From Muribaculaceae bacterium (GTDB lineage Bacteria > Bacteroidota > Bacteroidia > Bacteroidales > Muribaculaceae): a stretch of DNA of 64,000 nt. Below are positions 26,250 through 35,646 of this stretch, one piece after another (position 1 is the stretch's first letter; each line of letters starts with the position of its first letter). The notes under the pieces were generated by a model. It was not told the origin of the DNA. It saw only the letters and a list, made by a program, of their open reading frames with translations, and did no database searches. The DNA is taken from NCBI GenBank assembly GCA_009775355.1, contig VSPN01000006.1, forward strand, positions 7,848 through 71,847, given 5' to 3'. The position numbers were made by a program, and so were the translations under genes.

Positions 26250-27818
26250 ATGGAGAACCTGACAAGTCTAGTCGACTGGTCGCGGCTTCAGTTCGCAATC
26301 ACGGCCATCTACCACTGGCTATTCGTGCCGCTGACTCTGGGACTTTCGGTGATCGTGGCGGTCATGGAGAGCGTCTATCTGAAAACCAAGTCAGACAACT
26401 GGCTTCGAGCCACCAAGTTCTGGATGACCCTTCTGGCCATCAATTTTGCCGTCGGCGTAGCCACGGGTCTTATACTTGAGTTTGAGTTCGGCACAAACTG
26501 GAGCAACTATTCCTGGTTTGTAGGCGACATTTTCGGTGCTCCTCTCGCCATCGAGGGCATCGTCGCATTCTTCATGGAGGCTACATTCGGCGCAGTGATG
26601 TTCTTCGGATGGAACAAGGTAAGCCCGCGTTTCCACCTGTTGTCTACCTGGCTGACAGCGATCGGGGCATCGATATCTGCACTATGGATACTCGTGGCCA
26701 ACGCATGGATGCAGTATCCGGTGGGAATGGAGTTCGATCCGGCGCAAATGCGGAATGTCATGAACGATTTCTGGGCACTCTTCTCAGGCGTAGCGGTCAA
26801 CAAGTTCTTCCATGCAGTATTCAGCGGCTGGGCACTCTCGGGAGTGTTTGTAATCGGAGTCAGCTGCTATATGCTGTGGAGAAAACGCAATGTGAGGTTT
26901 GCCGTAAATTCGATCAAGGCCGGCGCATGGTTCGGACTTGCAGGAATGCTGCTCACCATGCAGACCGGCGACGGTTCGGCAGTAGAGGTGGCACGACACC
27001 AGCCCATGAAACTCGCCGCCATGGAGGGTCTCTATCACGGACACACAGGACAGTCGCTCACCGGCATCGCGATCCTTAATCCCGACAAAGAGTGGGACAA
27101 TGCCGAGGACGAGTATCTGTTCGAGATATCAATTCCCTACGGACTCTCTATTCTTGCGAATCACGACATCGACTCGTTCGTGCCCGGCATATCAGACATA
27201 ATACAGGGCATCTCTATCAACGCAGAGGGCGACACAGTCAGCACTGTCAGCTATGCCGAGCGAATCGAGCGGGGCAAGCTCGCACATAAGGCTCTCGCCG
27301 AATATGACGCGGCAAGAAAGGCCGGCGACAACGAGGCGCTTGCAGCTGCTGAAAGCGAACTCCGCATCAATTATCCATATTTCGGATACGCGTATTTCAA
27401 GGACGTTAAAGAGGCGATTCCTCCTGTCGGTCTGACATTCACTATGTTCCGCATTATGGTGGTGCTCGGCTCATACTTCCTTCTTTTCTTTGTCGTGACA
27501 CTCATTCTGGTCTACCGCAAGGATCTGATCACACGCGCACGCTGGTTCCAGCTCGCAGCCATGGTTTCCGTTCCGTTCATGTGGATTTGCTCGGAAGCGG
27601 GCTGGGCTGTGGCGGAAGTCGGACGACAGCCGTGGACAATCCAGGATCTGCTGCCGACGTGCGCGGCGATCTCCGATATACCGACATCGTCGGTCGTGAT
27701 AACGTTCTGGATGTTCGCCGCAGTGTTCACGCTGTTGCTTGCCGCCGAAGTCACTATAATGTGCAAGTACGTCGACAAGAAATCAAAAGAACCTTTGTAC
27801 TTACCTGAAAACGCATAA
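26250..27818 (+). CDS. cydA: Cytochrome bd quinol oxidase subunit I
   Basis: 522 residues, multi-pass inner-membrane subunit that binds hemes b558, b595 and d and oxidises quinol while reducing oxygen. Seen: LQFAITAIYHWLFVPLTLG with heme ligand His22, the FGTNWSNYSWFVGDIFGAPL region near 75, and GRQPWTIQDLLPT after the Q-loop near 455. Oxygen scavenging or nanaerobic respiration is the expected role in an otherwise anaerobic bacterium. cydB starts four bases after the stop. No cydX-like ORF was recognised. Confidence 0.96.
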   Translation: MENLTSLVDWSRLQFAITAIYHWLFVPLTLGLSVIVAVMESVYLKTKSDNWLRATKFWMTLLAINFAVGVATGLILEFEFGTNWSNYSWFVGDIFGAPLAIEGIVAFFMEATFGAVMFFGWNKVSPRFHLLSTWLTAIGASISALWILVANAWMQYPVGMEFDPAQMRNVMNDFWALFSGVAVNKFFHAVFSGWALSGVFVIGVSCYMLWRKRNVRFAVNSIKAGAWFGLAGMLLTMQTGDGSAVEVARHQPMKLAAMEGLYHGHTGQSLTGIAILNPDKEWDNAEDEYLFEISIPYGLSILANHDIDSFVPGISDIIQGISINAEGDTVSTVSYAERIERGKLAHKALAEYDAARKAGDNEALAAAESELRINYPYFGYAYFKDVKEAIPPVGLTFTMFRIMVVLGSYFLLFFVVTLILVYRKDLITRARWFQLAAMVSVPFMWICSEAGWAVAEVGRQPWTIQDLLPTCAAISDIPTSSVVITFWMFAAVFTLLLAAEVTIMCKYVDKKSKEPLYLPENA

Positions 27819-27822
27819 TATC

Positions 27823-28938
27823 ATGACATTGGAACATCTTCAGAATTACTGGTGGCTGCTGATCTCGGTGCTCGGGGGAATACTTGTCTTCCTGCTTTTC
27901 GTCCAGGGAGGGCAGTCCATGATATTCAGTGTCGGCGACACTGACTCAAGACGCGACAGAATGGTCGGCGCGCTCGGCAGCAAATGGGAACTCACATTCA
28001 CGACTCTTGTCACGTTCGGAGGAGCGTTTTTTGCCTCTTTCCCGCTGTTCTACTCCACGAGCTTCGGAGGCGCATACTGGCTCTGGATACTGATTCTTTT
28101 CAGTTTTGTGCTTCAGGCAGTGAGTTACGAATACCGCAAAAAAGGAGGTAACGTATACGGCACAAGCACCTACGATGCATTCCTTTTTGTCAATGGCTGC
28201 GTCGGATGCGTTCTTCTCGGAGTGGCTGTAGGCATGTTCTTCTTCGGAGCAGATTTCACTGTGAACCGCGACAACATACTTTCCGCCGGATCACCGGTCA
28301 TTTCCCGATGGGCTCCGACCCACGGCATCGAGGCCATCTGCGACTGGCGCAACCTGCTTCTCGGCGTCACAGTCCTGTTTCTGGCCCGGATGCAGGCATG
28401 CCTGTACATGATGAACCGATTTGCGGACGACAACGGATTCTTCGACATCCTCAGACGCCGTGCATTTATAAACGGCGGTATATTTGTCGTAGCGTTCCTT
28501 GCCTTTGTAGCCGTATTGCTGACCGCATCAGGCTATGATGTGACAACTGCAGACGGCATGAACGCGTCTGTGACAGAGGTGTCATACAAATATCTCCGAA
28601 ATCTCGGCGAACTTCCATGGATTCCCGTCATTCTCGCCATCGGCGTTCTCCTTGTCCTTTACGGGTTGCTCCGGTCGGTGCTGTCAAGGCATTTCACAAG
28701 TGGCATATGGTACAGCGGCTCCGGGACATTCCTGACCGTTGTCGCGCTCTTCTGCATGGCAGGCTACGGAGACACTGCATTTATGCCTTCAGTCACCGAC
28801 CCGATGAGTTCACTGACAATCCGCAACGCGTCATCGTCGGAATTCACACTTACGGCCATGAGCTACGCATCGGTTTTCATACCATTTGTCATTGCCTATA
28901 TCTGGTACGTGTGGAGCCGGATGGACAAGAAACCCTAA
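27823..28938 (+). CDS. cydB: Cytochrome bd quinol oxidase subunit II
   Basis: 371 residues with about eight to nine membrane helices; structural partner of CydA. Begins MTLEHLQNYWWLLISVLGG, with LVQGGQSM-type VQGGQSMIF near 27 and RDRMVGALGSKWELTFTTLVTFGGAF around 45-70, conserved in the CydB family of Bacteroidetes. It directly follows cydA and is followed 7 bases later by the chromate-transporter half genes, likely in the same transcript. Confidence 0.94.
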   Translation: MTLEHLQNYWWLLISVLGGILVFLLFVQGGQSMIFSVGDTDSRRDRMVGALGSKWELTFTTLVTFGGAFFASFPLFYSTSFGGAYWLWILILFSFVLQAVSYEYRKKGGNVYGTSTYDAFLFVNGCVGCVLLGVAVGMFFFGADFTVNRDNILSAGSPVISRWAPTHGIEAICDWRNLLLGVTVLFLARMQACLYMMNRFADDNGFFDILRRRAFINGGIFVVAFLAFVAVLLTASGYDVTTADGMNASVTEVSYKYLRNLGELPWIPVILAIGVLLVLYGLLRSVLSRHFTSGIWYSGSGTFLTVVALFCMAGYGDTAFMPSVTDPMSSLTIRNASSSEFTLTAMSYASVFIPFVIAYIWYVWSRMDKKP

Positions 28939-28945
28939 TAAAGAG

Positions 28946-29506
28946 ATGTATTGGCAATTGTTTGTAAGCTTTCTTAAGATCGGGGCATTCACATTCGGAG
29001 GCGGATGGGCGATGATCTCTATAATAGAACGCGAGATTGTGGAACGGCATAACTGGATCGAGAAAGATGACTTTCTCGATCTTCTTGCCATAGCACAGTC
29101 GCTTCCTGGAATCCTTGCTGTCAATATAGCCACTGCCGTCGGCGACAAGCTCCGGGGCATGAAGGGGGGAATAGTTGCAGCGGCCGGCACGATATTGCCG
29201 TCGTTTCTGATCATACTGGCGATTGCTGGCTTTCTTACGCCCGACATGATAAAAAACAACAGGGTCATATCGGCAATATTCATGGGTATACGCCCGGCAG
29301 TAGTCGCCCTGATCATCGCTCCTGTCATCACGTCGGCACGTTCCGCCGGGCTGACATGGAAGACGGTCTGGATTCCACTCGCTGTAGCACTGCTCATATC
29401 GTTCGATCTTGGATTCGTGTCAAACCCGATACTTTACATTATTCTCGGCGGAGCCGGAGGATTCCTCTGCTGGCGGATTCCTTCCCGGAGGCTCAATAAA
29501 AAATGA
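28946..29506 (+). CDS. Chromate transporter half, first subunit
   Basis: 186 residues from ATG 28946 (MYWQLFVSFLKIG); an upstream in-frame start at 28886 would run into cydB and is rejected. Single CHR domain with about six helices: FTFGGGWAMI near residue 16, the LAIAQSLPGILAVN motif near 50. The CHR family exports chromate in proteobacteria; in gut anaerobes with paired short forms the natural substrate is uncertain. Overlaps its partner by four bases (ATGA). Confidence 0.88.
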   Translation: MYWQLFVSFLKIGAFTFGGGWAMISIIEREIVERHNWIEKDDFLDLLAIAQSLPGILAVNIATAVGDKLRGMKGGIVAAAGTILPSFLIILAIAGFLTPDMIKNNRVISAIFMGIRPAVVALIIAPVITSARSAGLTWKTVWIPLAVALLISFDLGFVSNPILYIILGGAGGFLCWRIPSRRLNKK

Positions 29507-30126
29507 TTCTCGACATGGGCATATACTGGAAACTCATATGGGCCTACATCAAGATAGGAATTTTCGGCTTCGGCGGCGGCTACGCCATGCTCTCGCTCGT
29601 AGAAAAGATTGTGGTGTCGGACAATGCATGGATTTCTGAACAGATGTTCACCGATATCGTTGCGATATCTCAGATGACCCCCGGCCCGATCGGCATCAAC
29701 TCCGCCACATATATAGGATTTGTGGCTCCGGGCAGCGTCAATCCCGCTCTCTCCGCCCCACTCTGGGGGCTGGCAGGTTCGGTTCTCGCCACACTTGCCG
29801 TGACCGTCCCGTCGTTCTTTCTTGTACTATACTGTTCGCACTTCATCAGGAAGCATCACGAGAGCGGAGTCATCAAAGGGATATTCTCCGGCCTTCGTCC
29901 GGTGGTGGTCGGTCTTATAGCATCGGCTGCCATAATGCTTATGAACGCCGCAAACTTCAATCCGAACGACAAATCATGGCAGCTTGCCGCAAGCGTCATT
30001 ATATGCGCTGCGGCTTTCTGTCTGGTATATTTCCCTATAAAACTAAGAAACAGGGTCATAAAGACTCATCCGATTCTTGTGATAATACTGGCCGGAATAA
30101 CCGGCTATCTACTGTATGGAATATAA
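29503..30126 (+). CDS. Chromate transporter half, second subunit
   Basis: 207 residues, second CHR domain: IGIFGFGGGYAML near residue 17 and VAISQMTPGPIGINSATYIG near 53, the PGP signature of the family. It forms a heterodimeric transporter with the preceding gene, with which it is translationally coupled. Its 3' end overlaps the folC start by 11 bases. Confidence 0.9.
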   Translation: MILDMGIYWKLIWAYIKIGIFGFGGGYAMLSLVEKIVVSDNAWISEQMFTDIVAISQMTPGPIGINSATYIGFVAPGSVNPALSAPLWGLAGSVLATLAVTVPSFFLVLYCSHFIRKHHESGVIKGIFSGLRPVVVGLIASAAIMLMNAANFNPNDKSWQLAASVIICAAAFCLVYFPIKLRNRVIKTHPILVIILAGITGYLLYGI

Positions 30127-31381
30127 TGAAGCCATAGACTGGCTGTTCGCACAGTTGCCGATGTTCTCGCGCGTGGGTGCCGCAGCCTACAAGCCCGGTC
30201 TTGAACGGAGCGAGGCACTCTCTCGCCATTTCGGAGATCCCCACCGCAGATGGAAAGCGATACACGTGGCCGGCACCAACGGCAAAGGAAGCGTGTCAAG
30301 CCTTATCGCCGCGACACTGCAGAGCCAGGGATACAAGACAGCTTTATATACATCACCTCATCTTGTGGATTTCCGTGAACGCATGCGTGTCAACGGAGAA
30401 ATGATACCCCGCGACAGAGTAGTCGATTTTGTCGAACGATGGAAAAACAGCGGCGACACCGGCGACCAGCCATCGTTTTTCGAGCTCACCATGATGATGG
30501 CTTTCGAATGGTTTGCCGATATGGACGTTGACTATGCAGTCATTGAAGTCGGCATGGGCGGACGACTCGACTCGACCAATATCATCACTCCACTGCTGTC
30601 GGTGATAACCAACATTTCAAAAGACCACACACAGTTTCTCGGAGAGACTCTCGCGCAGATTGCATATGAGAAAGCCGGAATCATCAAACCGGGCATCCCG
30701 GCAGTGATCGGAGAGGCTGACAGCGAGACTGAGAATACGTTCCGCAGCAAAGCCGCCGCTGTCGGCGCACCTTTGCGAGAAGCCTATAGGGAGATCGACA
30801 ACGAAGCCAACTTCTCGCTTGAATGCGGTCTTCACGGCGATTATCAGCAAAAAAATGTGAATACTGCCCGAGTCGCGATCGACGAGCTTCGTCGGCACGG
30901 AGTCTTGATAGACGATGAGTCTATACGCATCGGATTTCACGATGTCGAATCGCTGACAGGACTCAAAGGCCGCTGGACAGTATTGTCGGACAATCCGCTC
31001 GTCATATGCGACACAGGTCACAATGAGGCTGGGCTGAAATATAATCTGCGTCAGCTTGCGAAATTACGGTCTGAAAGGAGCGGTGCCAAATTTAGGTTCG
31101 TCATCGGGTTTGTGGCCGATAAGGACGTGCCCCACATTCTGCCGATGTTTCCAGAAGATGCTCTCTATTATGTCAGTCAGGCGCAGATTCCACGGGCAAT
31201 GAAATGGAAGGAACTACTGGAACACTGCAGATCGCTCGGTCTTGAAGCCAAAGGATATCCTTGCGTCCGGGCCGCTTTCGAGGCTGCTAAAAAGGAGGCA
31301 TCGCCACAAGACATAATCTACATAGGAGGCAGCACATTCATTGTCGCCGATTTCTTCTCGACAGACAAGAAAGAGATCTGA
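30116..31381 (+). CDS. folC: Folylpolyglutamate synthase / dihydrofolate synthase
   Basis: 421 residues. Adds glutamate to dihydropteroate and polyglutamate tails to folates. Mur-ligase superfamily: P-loop AGTNGKGSVSS near residue 47, TSPHLVDFRERMRVNG near 80, GMGGRLDSTN near 147, and DTGHNEAGL near 304. It overlaps the upstream transporter gene by 11 bases and ends at a strong bidirectional hairpin. Confidence 0.95.
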   Translation: MEYNEAIDWLFAQLPMFSRVGAAAYKPGLERSEALSRHFGDPHRRWKAIHVAGTNGKGSVSSLIAATLQSQGYKTALYTSPHLVDFRERMRVNGEMIPRDRVVDFVERWKNSGDTGDQPSFFELTMMMAFEWFADMDVDYAVIEVGMGGRLDSTNIITPLLSVITNISKDHTQFLGETLAQIAYEKAGIIKPGIPAVIGEADSETENTFRSKAAAVGAPLREAYREIDNEANFSLECGLHGDYQQKNVNTARVAIDELRRHGVLIDDESIRIGFHDVESLTGLKGRWTVLSDNPLVICDTGHNEAGLKYNLRQLAKLRSERSGAKFRFVIGFVADKDVPHILPMFPEDALYYVSQAQIPRAMKWKELLEHCRSLGLEAKGYPCVRAAFEAAKKEASPQDIIYIGGSTFIVADFFSTDKKEI

Positions 31382-31401
31382 TATCAAAGACCCGGATAAT
31401 A

Positions 31402-31456
31402 CATATAAATACAACCGGGGCGAAACTATGTCGTTTGCCCCGGTTGTATTTATATG
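31402..31456. terminator. Bidirectional terminator between folC and rng
   Basis: A 20-bp perfect stem (31402-31421 with 31437-31456) with a 15-base loop, AT-rich at both bases, between two convergent genes; serves both strands. Confidence 0.9.
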
Positions 31457-31470
31457 ACATGTGTCATGTT

Positions 31471-33102
31471 TCAGTTTTCTTCATTATCCTTGTCTCTGTT
31501 TTTCGCTCTCAGTCGGTTTTTGCTCTGACTTGAGTTTATGTCGCTTTCCTCTTTGACATCTATCTCCTTGCCTTCGGTATCAAGCACTTTGTACTGCAGA
31601 TATGCAAGCGACTCATCGGCTATGACCTTGAAGCCTCGGCCATATTTGCGCTTCCACTTGCCGTAAAGCGAGAAAACCCCTTTCTTGACGTAAGCCTCGA
31701 CAAACGGATGGATATACATATTGAACTTCCTGACCTTGAGATGCTCGACAAGATACTCGATCTTTTCTTCGAGTTTGTCGGTGAACAGAATCGAGGCCTG
31801 CACCTCTCCCTTTCCGAAGCAAGACGGACAGGACTCATGCGTCGTTATGTCGAGCACCGGGCGCACTCTCTGCCTTGTGATCTGCATCAGGCCGAATTTA
31901 CTGAGAGGAAGAATATTGTGACGGGCACGGTCATTGGCCATCACTTCCTTCATGTGATCATAGAGCTGCTGGCGGTGCTCAGCCTTGCCCATGTCGATGA
32001 AGTCCACGACTATTATACCGCCCATATCGCGGAGCCGAAGCTGCCTTGCAATCTCGTCTGCAGCCTTCAGATTGACATCAAGGGCGTTAGACTCCTGATC
32101 AGGGCATGCCTTGCTTCTGTTGCCTGAATTCACATCTATGACATGAAGAGCTTCGGTGCTCTCGATGATCAGATAAGCACCGGAACGGAACGACACAGTC
32201 TTGCCGAAACTGCTCTTGATCTGACGCGTGATATTGAAGTTGTCGAAAATCGGCGTATCTTTCGAATAAAGTCTGACAATCTCTTTATTCTCGGGTGATA
32301 TGAGAGCCACATAATTCTGTATCTGCGTGAATGTCTCCGCATGATTTACATATATGTTCTCGAAATTCGGACTGAACATGTCGCGAATGACGCTTACCGC
32401 CCTTGAGTCTTCTTCATAAATCAGGGTAGGCGACTTGCTGCGCTGCATCTTGGCCACAGACTCCTCCCAGTTCTTCAGGAGGGTGCGGAGTTCGTTGTTC
32501 AGTTCGGCTACGCGTTTGTTTTCCGCCGATGTGCGTACTATCACGCTGAAGCCTTTGGGCTTTATGCTCCCGATAAGCTGACGGAGTCTTATCTTCTCTT
32601 CGGTCGATTTGATTTTCTGCGATACGGAAATCTTGTCGCCAAAAGGCATCAGGACCATGTAGCGGCCTGTGAATGAGATTTCCGTTGTCAGTCGTGGGCC
32701 TTTGGATGAGATCGGCTCCTTGGCTATCTGCACAAGGAGCTGTTGTCCCGGCTGAAGCACAGACTGTATTGTCCCCTGCTTGGGTATGTCGGGCTGCAGC
32801 TTCTGGCGGGATATGGACGGTACCCGCTTCTTGTCCTTGAAAGCCTCCTCAAGAAAAGAGGCATAAGAACTGAACTGGGCACCGAGATCAAGATAATGAA
32901 GAAAAGCGTCCTTTTCATAGCCGACATCCACGAATGCGGCATTAAGTCCCGGCATTATCTTCTTCACTTTGGCCAGATAGAGATCACCGACGGCATATGC
33001 TATGTTGCGGCTTTCTTTCTGGAGCGAGACAAGGCGGGAGTCCTCAAGAAGGGCGATCGATATCTCCTCCTGACTGACGTCTACTACTAATTCGCTTTTC
33101 AT
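31471..33102 (-). CDS. rng: Ribonuclease E/G family protein
   Basis: 543 residues, single-strand endoribonuclease for rRNA maturation and mRNA decay. Seen: N-terminal MKSELVVDVSQEE, S1 RNA-binding region about 38-125 (VKKIMPGLNAAFVDVGY), catalytic acidic residues in DVNSGNRS and VDFIDMGKAEHRQQL, and the zinc-link CPSCFGKGE joining subunits. It lacks the long degradosome scaffold of E. coli RNase E and so fits RNase G length. Its leader carries a conspicuous hairpin at 33165-33214. Confidence 0.93.
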   Translation of the reverse strand: MKSELVVDVSQEEISIALLEDSRLVSLQKESRNIAYAVGDLYLAKVKKIMPGLNAAFVDVGYEKDAFLHYLDLGAQFSSYASFLEEAFKDKKRVPSISRQKLQPDIPKQGTIQSVLQPGQQLLVQIAKEPISSKGPRLTTEISFTGRYMVLMPFGDKISVSQKIKSTEEKIRLRQLIGSIKPKGFSVIVRTSAENKRVAELNNELRTLLKNWEESVAKMQRSKSPTLIYEEDSRAVSVIRDMFSPNFENIYVNHAETFTQIQNYVALISPENKEIVRLYSKDTPIFDNFNITRQIKSSFGKTVSFRSGAYLIIESTEALHVIDVNSGNRSKACPDQESNALDVNLKAADEIARQLRLRDMGGIIVVDFIDMGKAEHRQQLYDHMKEVMANDRARHNILPLSKFGLMQITRQRVRPVLDITTHESCPSCFGKGEVQASILFTDKLEEKIEYLVEHLKVRKFNMYIHPFVEAYVKKGVFSLYGKWKRKYGRGFKVIADESLAYLQYKVLDTEGKEIDVKEESDINSSQSKNRLRAKNRDKDNEEN

Positions 33103-33164
33103 AAAGAGTTAAAAATGTCGTGCGGCGCACAGAAAACCCGTAGCGGCGCACCGGATACAAATTA

Positions 33165-33214
33165 AAAAGAACAAACTCCCGCATGCCGGAGGCAATGGTT
33201 CGGTTTGTTCTTTT
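33165..33214 (-). terminator. Hairpin between the 29-residue basic protein gene and rng
   Basis: AAAAGAACAAAC (33165-33176) pairs with GTTTGTTCTTTT (33203-33214) with a small GCC/GGC inner stem. On the minus strand it ends in TTCTTTTT. It may terminate the upstream small gene or act as an attenuator in the rng leader. Confidence 0.7.
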
Positions 33215-33292
33215 ATCGGCAGGGAGTCTACAGGGTTATACTTGACGAACCATAACCCCTTGCCGCGTCTCAACGCAAATGAGGAAATATGC

Positions 33293-33382
33293 TTATTTCT
33301 TCTTATGACGGTTTTTTCTCAGTCTTTTCTTGCGTTTGTGAGTAGCCATCTTGTGGCCTTTTCTCTTCTTTCCGCTGGGCAT
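33293..33382 (-). CDS. 29-residue highly basic protein, bS22/AURKAIP1-COX24-like
   Basis: A 29-codon gene, ATG 33382 to TAA 33293. The product starts MPSGKKRKGHKMATHKRK and ends in further Lys/Arg/His; over half its residues are basic. The pattern KMxxHKRKKRLRKxRHKK resembles the AURKAIP1/COX24 family, which includes mitochondrial mS38 and mycobacterial bS22, so it is probably a small ribosomal subunit protein. Family assignment is from pattern memory only. It lies between hup and rng on the same strand. Confidence 0.65.
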   Translation of the reverse strand: MPSGKKRKGHKMATHKRKKRLRKNRHKKK

Positions 33383-33451
33383 AATTGTTATTTTTATTGA
33401 TTAAACGGTTTAGCTTCGATCATATCCGCATTAGTGATCTGTCTCGGCTTA

Positions 33452-33727
33452 TTACTTTTTGACTGCGTCAAGGAACACTTTCGAGGGCTTGAATGTGGGA
33501 ACCTTGTGCGCCGGAATCTTGATAGTTGTGTTGCGAGAGATGTTTCTTGCTGTCTTTTCTTTACGGGTCTTTACAGTGAAACTTCCGAATCCACGGAGAT
33601 ACACGTTATTGCCGTTAGCCATGGAGTCCTTGACAACTTCCATGAATTTCTCAACAGTAGCCAGCACGGCAGCCTTTTCAAGGCCGGTGCTACGTGAAAT
33701 TTCAGTTACTATTTCTGCCTTTGTCAT
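33452..33727 (-). CDS. HU family DNA-binding protein
   Basis: 91 residues, full-length histone-like protein. The helical body MTKAEIVTEISRSTGLEKAAV is followed by GFGSFTVKTRKEKTARN and the DNA-bending beta-arm with IKIPAHKVPTFKPS near residue 72. The arm reads RNISRNTTIKIP where RNPxTGE is usual, so the intercalating proline region differs from E. coli HU; this is common in Bacteroidetes. Nucleoid architecture role. Confidence 0.93.
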   Translation of the reverse strand: MTKAEIVTEISRSTGLEKAAVLATVEKFMEVVKDSMANGNNVYLRGFGSFTVKTRKEKTARNISRNTTIKIPAHKVPTFKPSKVFLDAVKK

Positions 33728-33972
33728 TTTTATAGATCTGTTAAAAGATTTGTCAGGTCATTACCCCAAAGTAATCCTGTCCCCGGCGGATTTTTGTCCG
33801 CAAAGGCTGAGTAAAGTAAATATGATTCAACCATTTGCAATACATATCAGAGTATTATCCAATGGCTCTGACATATTTTGCAATGCAAATATCGTAATTT
33901 TTTTTGAATTAATCACAATTTCAGACAGATATTTAATAATTTTAGGCATTTTTGAGGCATTTCATAAGGGAT

Positions 33973-34575
33973 TCACACCTCCGTCGTCTCGATCATGATC
34001 CCCTCTACTTTCGAGAGTCTGCCTGTCAGTTCAGTTTCCAGATCGAGCGGAAATTCCACAACAGCATGACACATGTTGTCAAACGTCTTGCTGACGATCG
34101 TGACTTCCGGATTCTTGATGATCCGCATCACGCTGTCGGCCGTCTCATATGAGAACTCCAGCCCGAGCCGGCGCATCTGACGGCATTCCTTTCGCCCTGC
34201 CTCCTCAAGAGCCAGACGCGCCGCCTCGCGATAGGCAGAGATAAGACCGGATGTGCCGAGTTTGATTCCCCCGAAATATCTCACCACCACCACCAGCACA
34301 TCCGTAAGTTCCATGCTGTTGATCTGGCCGAGAATCGGTTTGCCCGCCGTGCCCGACGGCTCTCCGTTGTCGTTGAGCTGCCACTCTTTACGATCTGGCC
34401 CGATCATGTATGCCCAGCAGACATGACGTGCGTCATGATACCGGTTCTGATATTCCTTTATCTCCGCCTTCGCCGCGTCGGCCGATGAGACGGGCAACGC
34501 GAACGAAAGAAACCGGCTCATCTTTTCAGTATAACGCGATGAGCCGGCATTCTCTATTGTATAGTACTTGTCCAA
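33973..34575 (-). CDS. YigZ family protein (IMPACT/UPF0029)
   Basis: 200 residues. Seen: SRFLSFALPVSSADAAKAEI at the N-terminus, YHDARHVCWAYMIG near 50, DNGEPSGTAGKPILGQI near 72 and VVRYFGGIKLGTSGLISAY near 97, which are the IMPACT-domain motifs. A C-terminal ferredoxin-like domain follows (DUF1949-type). Members are linked to translation control or RNA metabolism; the biochemical role in bacteria is not settled. Cytosolic. Confidence 0.9.
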   Translation of the reverse strand: MDKYYTIENAGSSRYTEKMSRFLSFALPVSSADAAKAEIKEYQNRYHDARHVCWAYMIGPDRKEWQLNDNGEPSGTAGKPILGQINSMELTDVLVVVVRYFGGIKLGTSGLISAYREAARLALEEAGRKECRQMRRLGLEFSYETADSVMRIIKNPEVTIVSKTFDNMCHAVVEFPLDLETELTGRLSKVEGIMIETTEV

Positions 34576-34628
34576 ATTATTTCTGATTTACCGGGAAAAC
34601 CGATCGGTCTGCTGACCGGAAATTCTCA

Positions 34629-35219
34629 CTAACCGAAAATGTTGTCGGGGTTTTCAGTGCTCTTGGGATAGAACAGCATCTGGTTGGCGATGTTGAACAT
34701 CTTTTCCTCGCCGAGTTCTTTCTCGACTATGGCGAGAGCCCATTTCAGTGCCGAGGCGGGGCCGTTGCCGAGCACAAATTTACCGTCGCACACCACACGA
34801 GCGTCAATGTGTTCGGCTCCGGTCATACGGTCTTCGAATCCCGGATAACATGTGGCCTTGTGGCCTTTGAGCAGGCCTTCTTCTCCAAGCACTACAGCGG
34901 GAGCGGCGCATATTGCCGCAATGCGTCCGCTCTCAGACTCTGCCTGACGTCTGAGCAGACCGACCAACGGAGCGAAGTCGTGCAGGTTGTCGGCACCGGG
35001 GAGACCGCCGGGCAGAATCAACCATGCGGGATCAGTAAAATGCGTGGAGTCATAGAGGACATCGGCCTTGACAGTGATGCCATGCGTTCCCGTCACGAGT
35101 TGCGACGAAGTTATGGAAACAGTTTTGACATTAATGCCTGCGCGACGCAGCACATCGACCGCGGTAAGGGCCTCCACCTCTTCAAATCCATCGGCCAGAA
35201 ACAAAAACGATTCTTTCAT
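34629..35219 (-). CDS. DJ-1/PfpI family protein
   Basis: 196 residues of the DJ-1/ThiJ branch. The nucleophile-elbow cysteine is Cys104 in AAICAAPAVV, and the conserved acidic residue is in DGFEEVEA (10-17). GTHGITVKAD and LILPGGLPGADNL complete the family fold. Members act as deglycase/glyoxalase-type or chaperone-like stress proteins; specificity cannot be read from sequence. Cytosolic, 53 bases upstream of the YigZ gene on the same strand. Confidence 0.9.
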   Translation of the reverse strand: MKESFLFLADGFEEVEALTAVDVLRRAGINVKTVSITSSQLVTGTHGITVKADVLYDSTHFTDPAWLILPGGLPGADNLHDFAPLVGLLRRQAESESGRIAAICAAPAVVLGEEGLLKGHKATCYPGFEDRMTGAEHIDARVVCDGKFVLGNGPASALKWALAIVEKELGEEKMFNIANQMLFYPKSTENPDNIFG

Positions 35220-35240
35220 AATGCATAAGTTTATTTAATC

Positions 35241-35495
35241 TAAGTGCCTGTTTAATTAAATGTTACCGTCAAGGCGTTCAGACGGTAATATTTCTCATCT
35301 ATTCAAGTTTTTTGCAATTGTTTTACAATTCCACAAGAGCCAGTCCGGTTCTGATGCCACCGCCAGTCTCGTTTATCTTGTCCGCTTTTCAACCTGTCCT
35401 TCTGTTGTGTACGTAAAGTGCACTCCATCGTCACATGTCAAAAATCATCGCAAGCTATCCGACCTGACAGCAACATTATTATTAAACAAGCTCCT
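35241..35495. repeat. Palindromic repeat element C2
   Basis: Left end TGCCTGTTTAATTAAATGTTAC and right end (complement GAGCTTGTTTAATAATAATG) are related inverted repeats. The minus strand carries a degraded core: GGAG, an imperfect hairpin GTGCAC/GTACAC, then ACAACAGA. About 100 bases at the right side match element C1 at 63317-63459 in opposite orientation. One plus-strand frame is open through it into apbE. It occupies most of the 35220-35646 gap. Confidence 0.85.
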
Positions 35496-35646
35496 GATTC
35501 TTTGGATTACATTTTTGTTTTTACGTTTCGTAAATTTAACTATTTTTCTTATTTTTACAAAACGATCAAGCAGTTTTTGCGTGATTTACTGTTCATATGG
35601 TGCAGAATCATGGTTTTCACCACTGTGCACCAACAAAGCCAATCAT

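Noticed and set aside
28886..28945. 20-codon upstream extension of the first chromate transporter gene
   Set aside because: It lies inside cydB and precedes the normal family start MYWQLFVSF.
28946..30126. Frameshifted single chromate transporter gene
   Set aside because: Each half has its own start, a complete CHR domain and an ATGA overlap, the normal paired short form.
35260..35646. Protein-coding N-terminal extension of ApbE
   Set aside because: The sequence is repeat element C2, and the lipoprotein signal begins at 35647.
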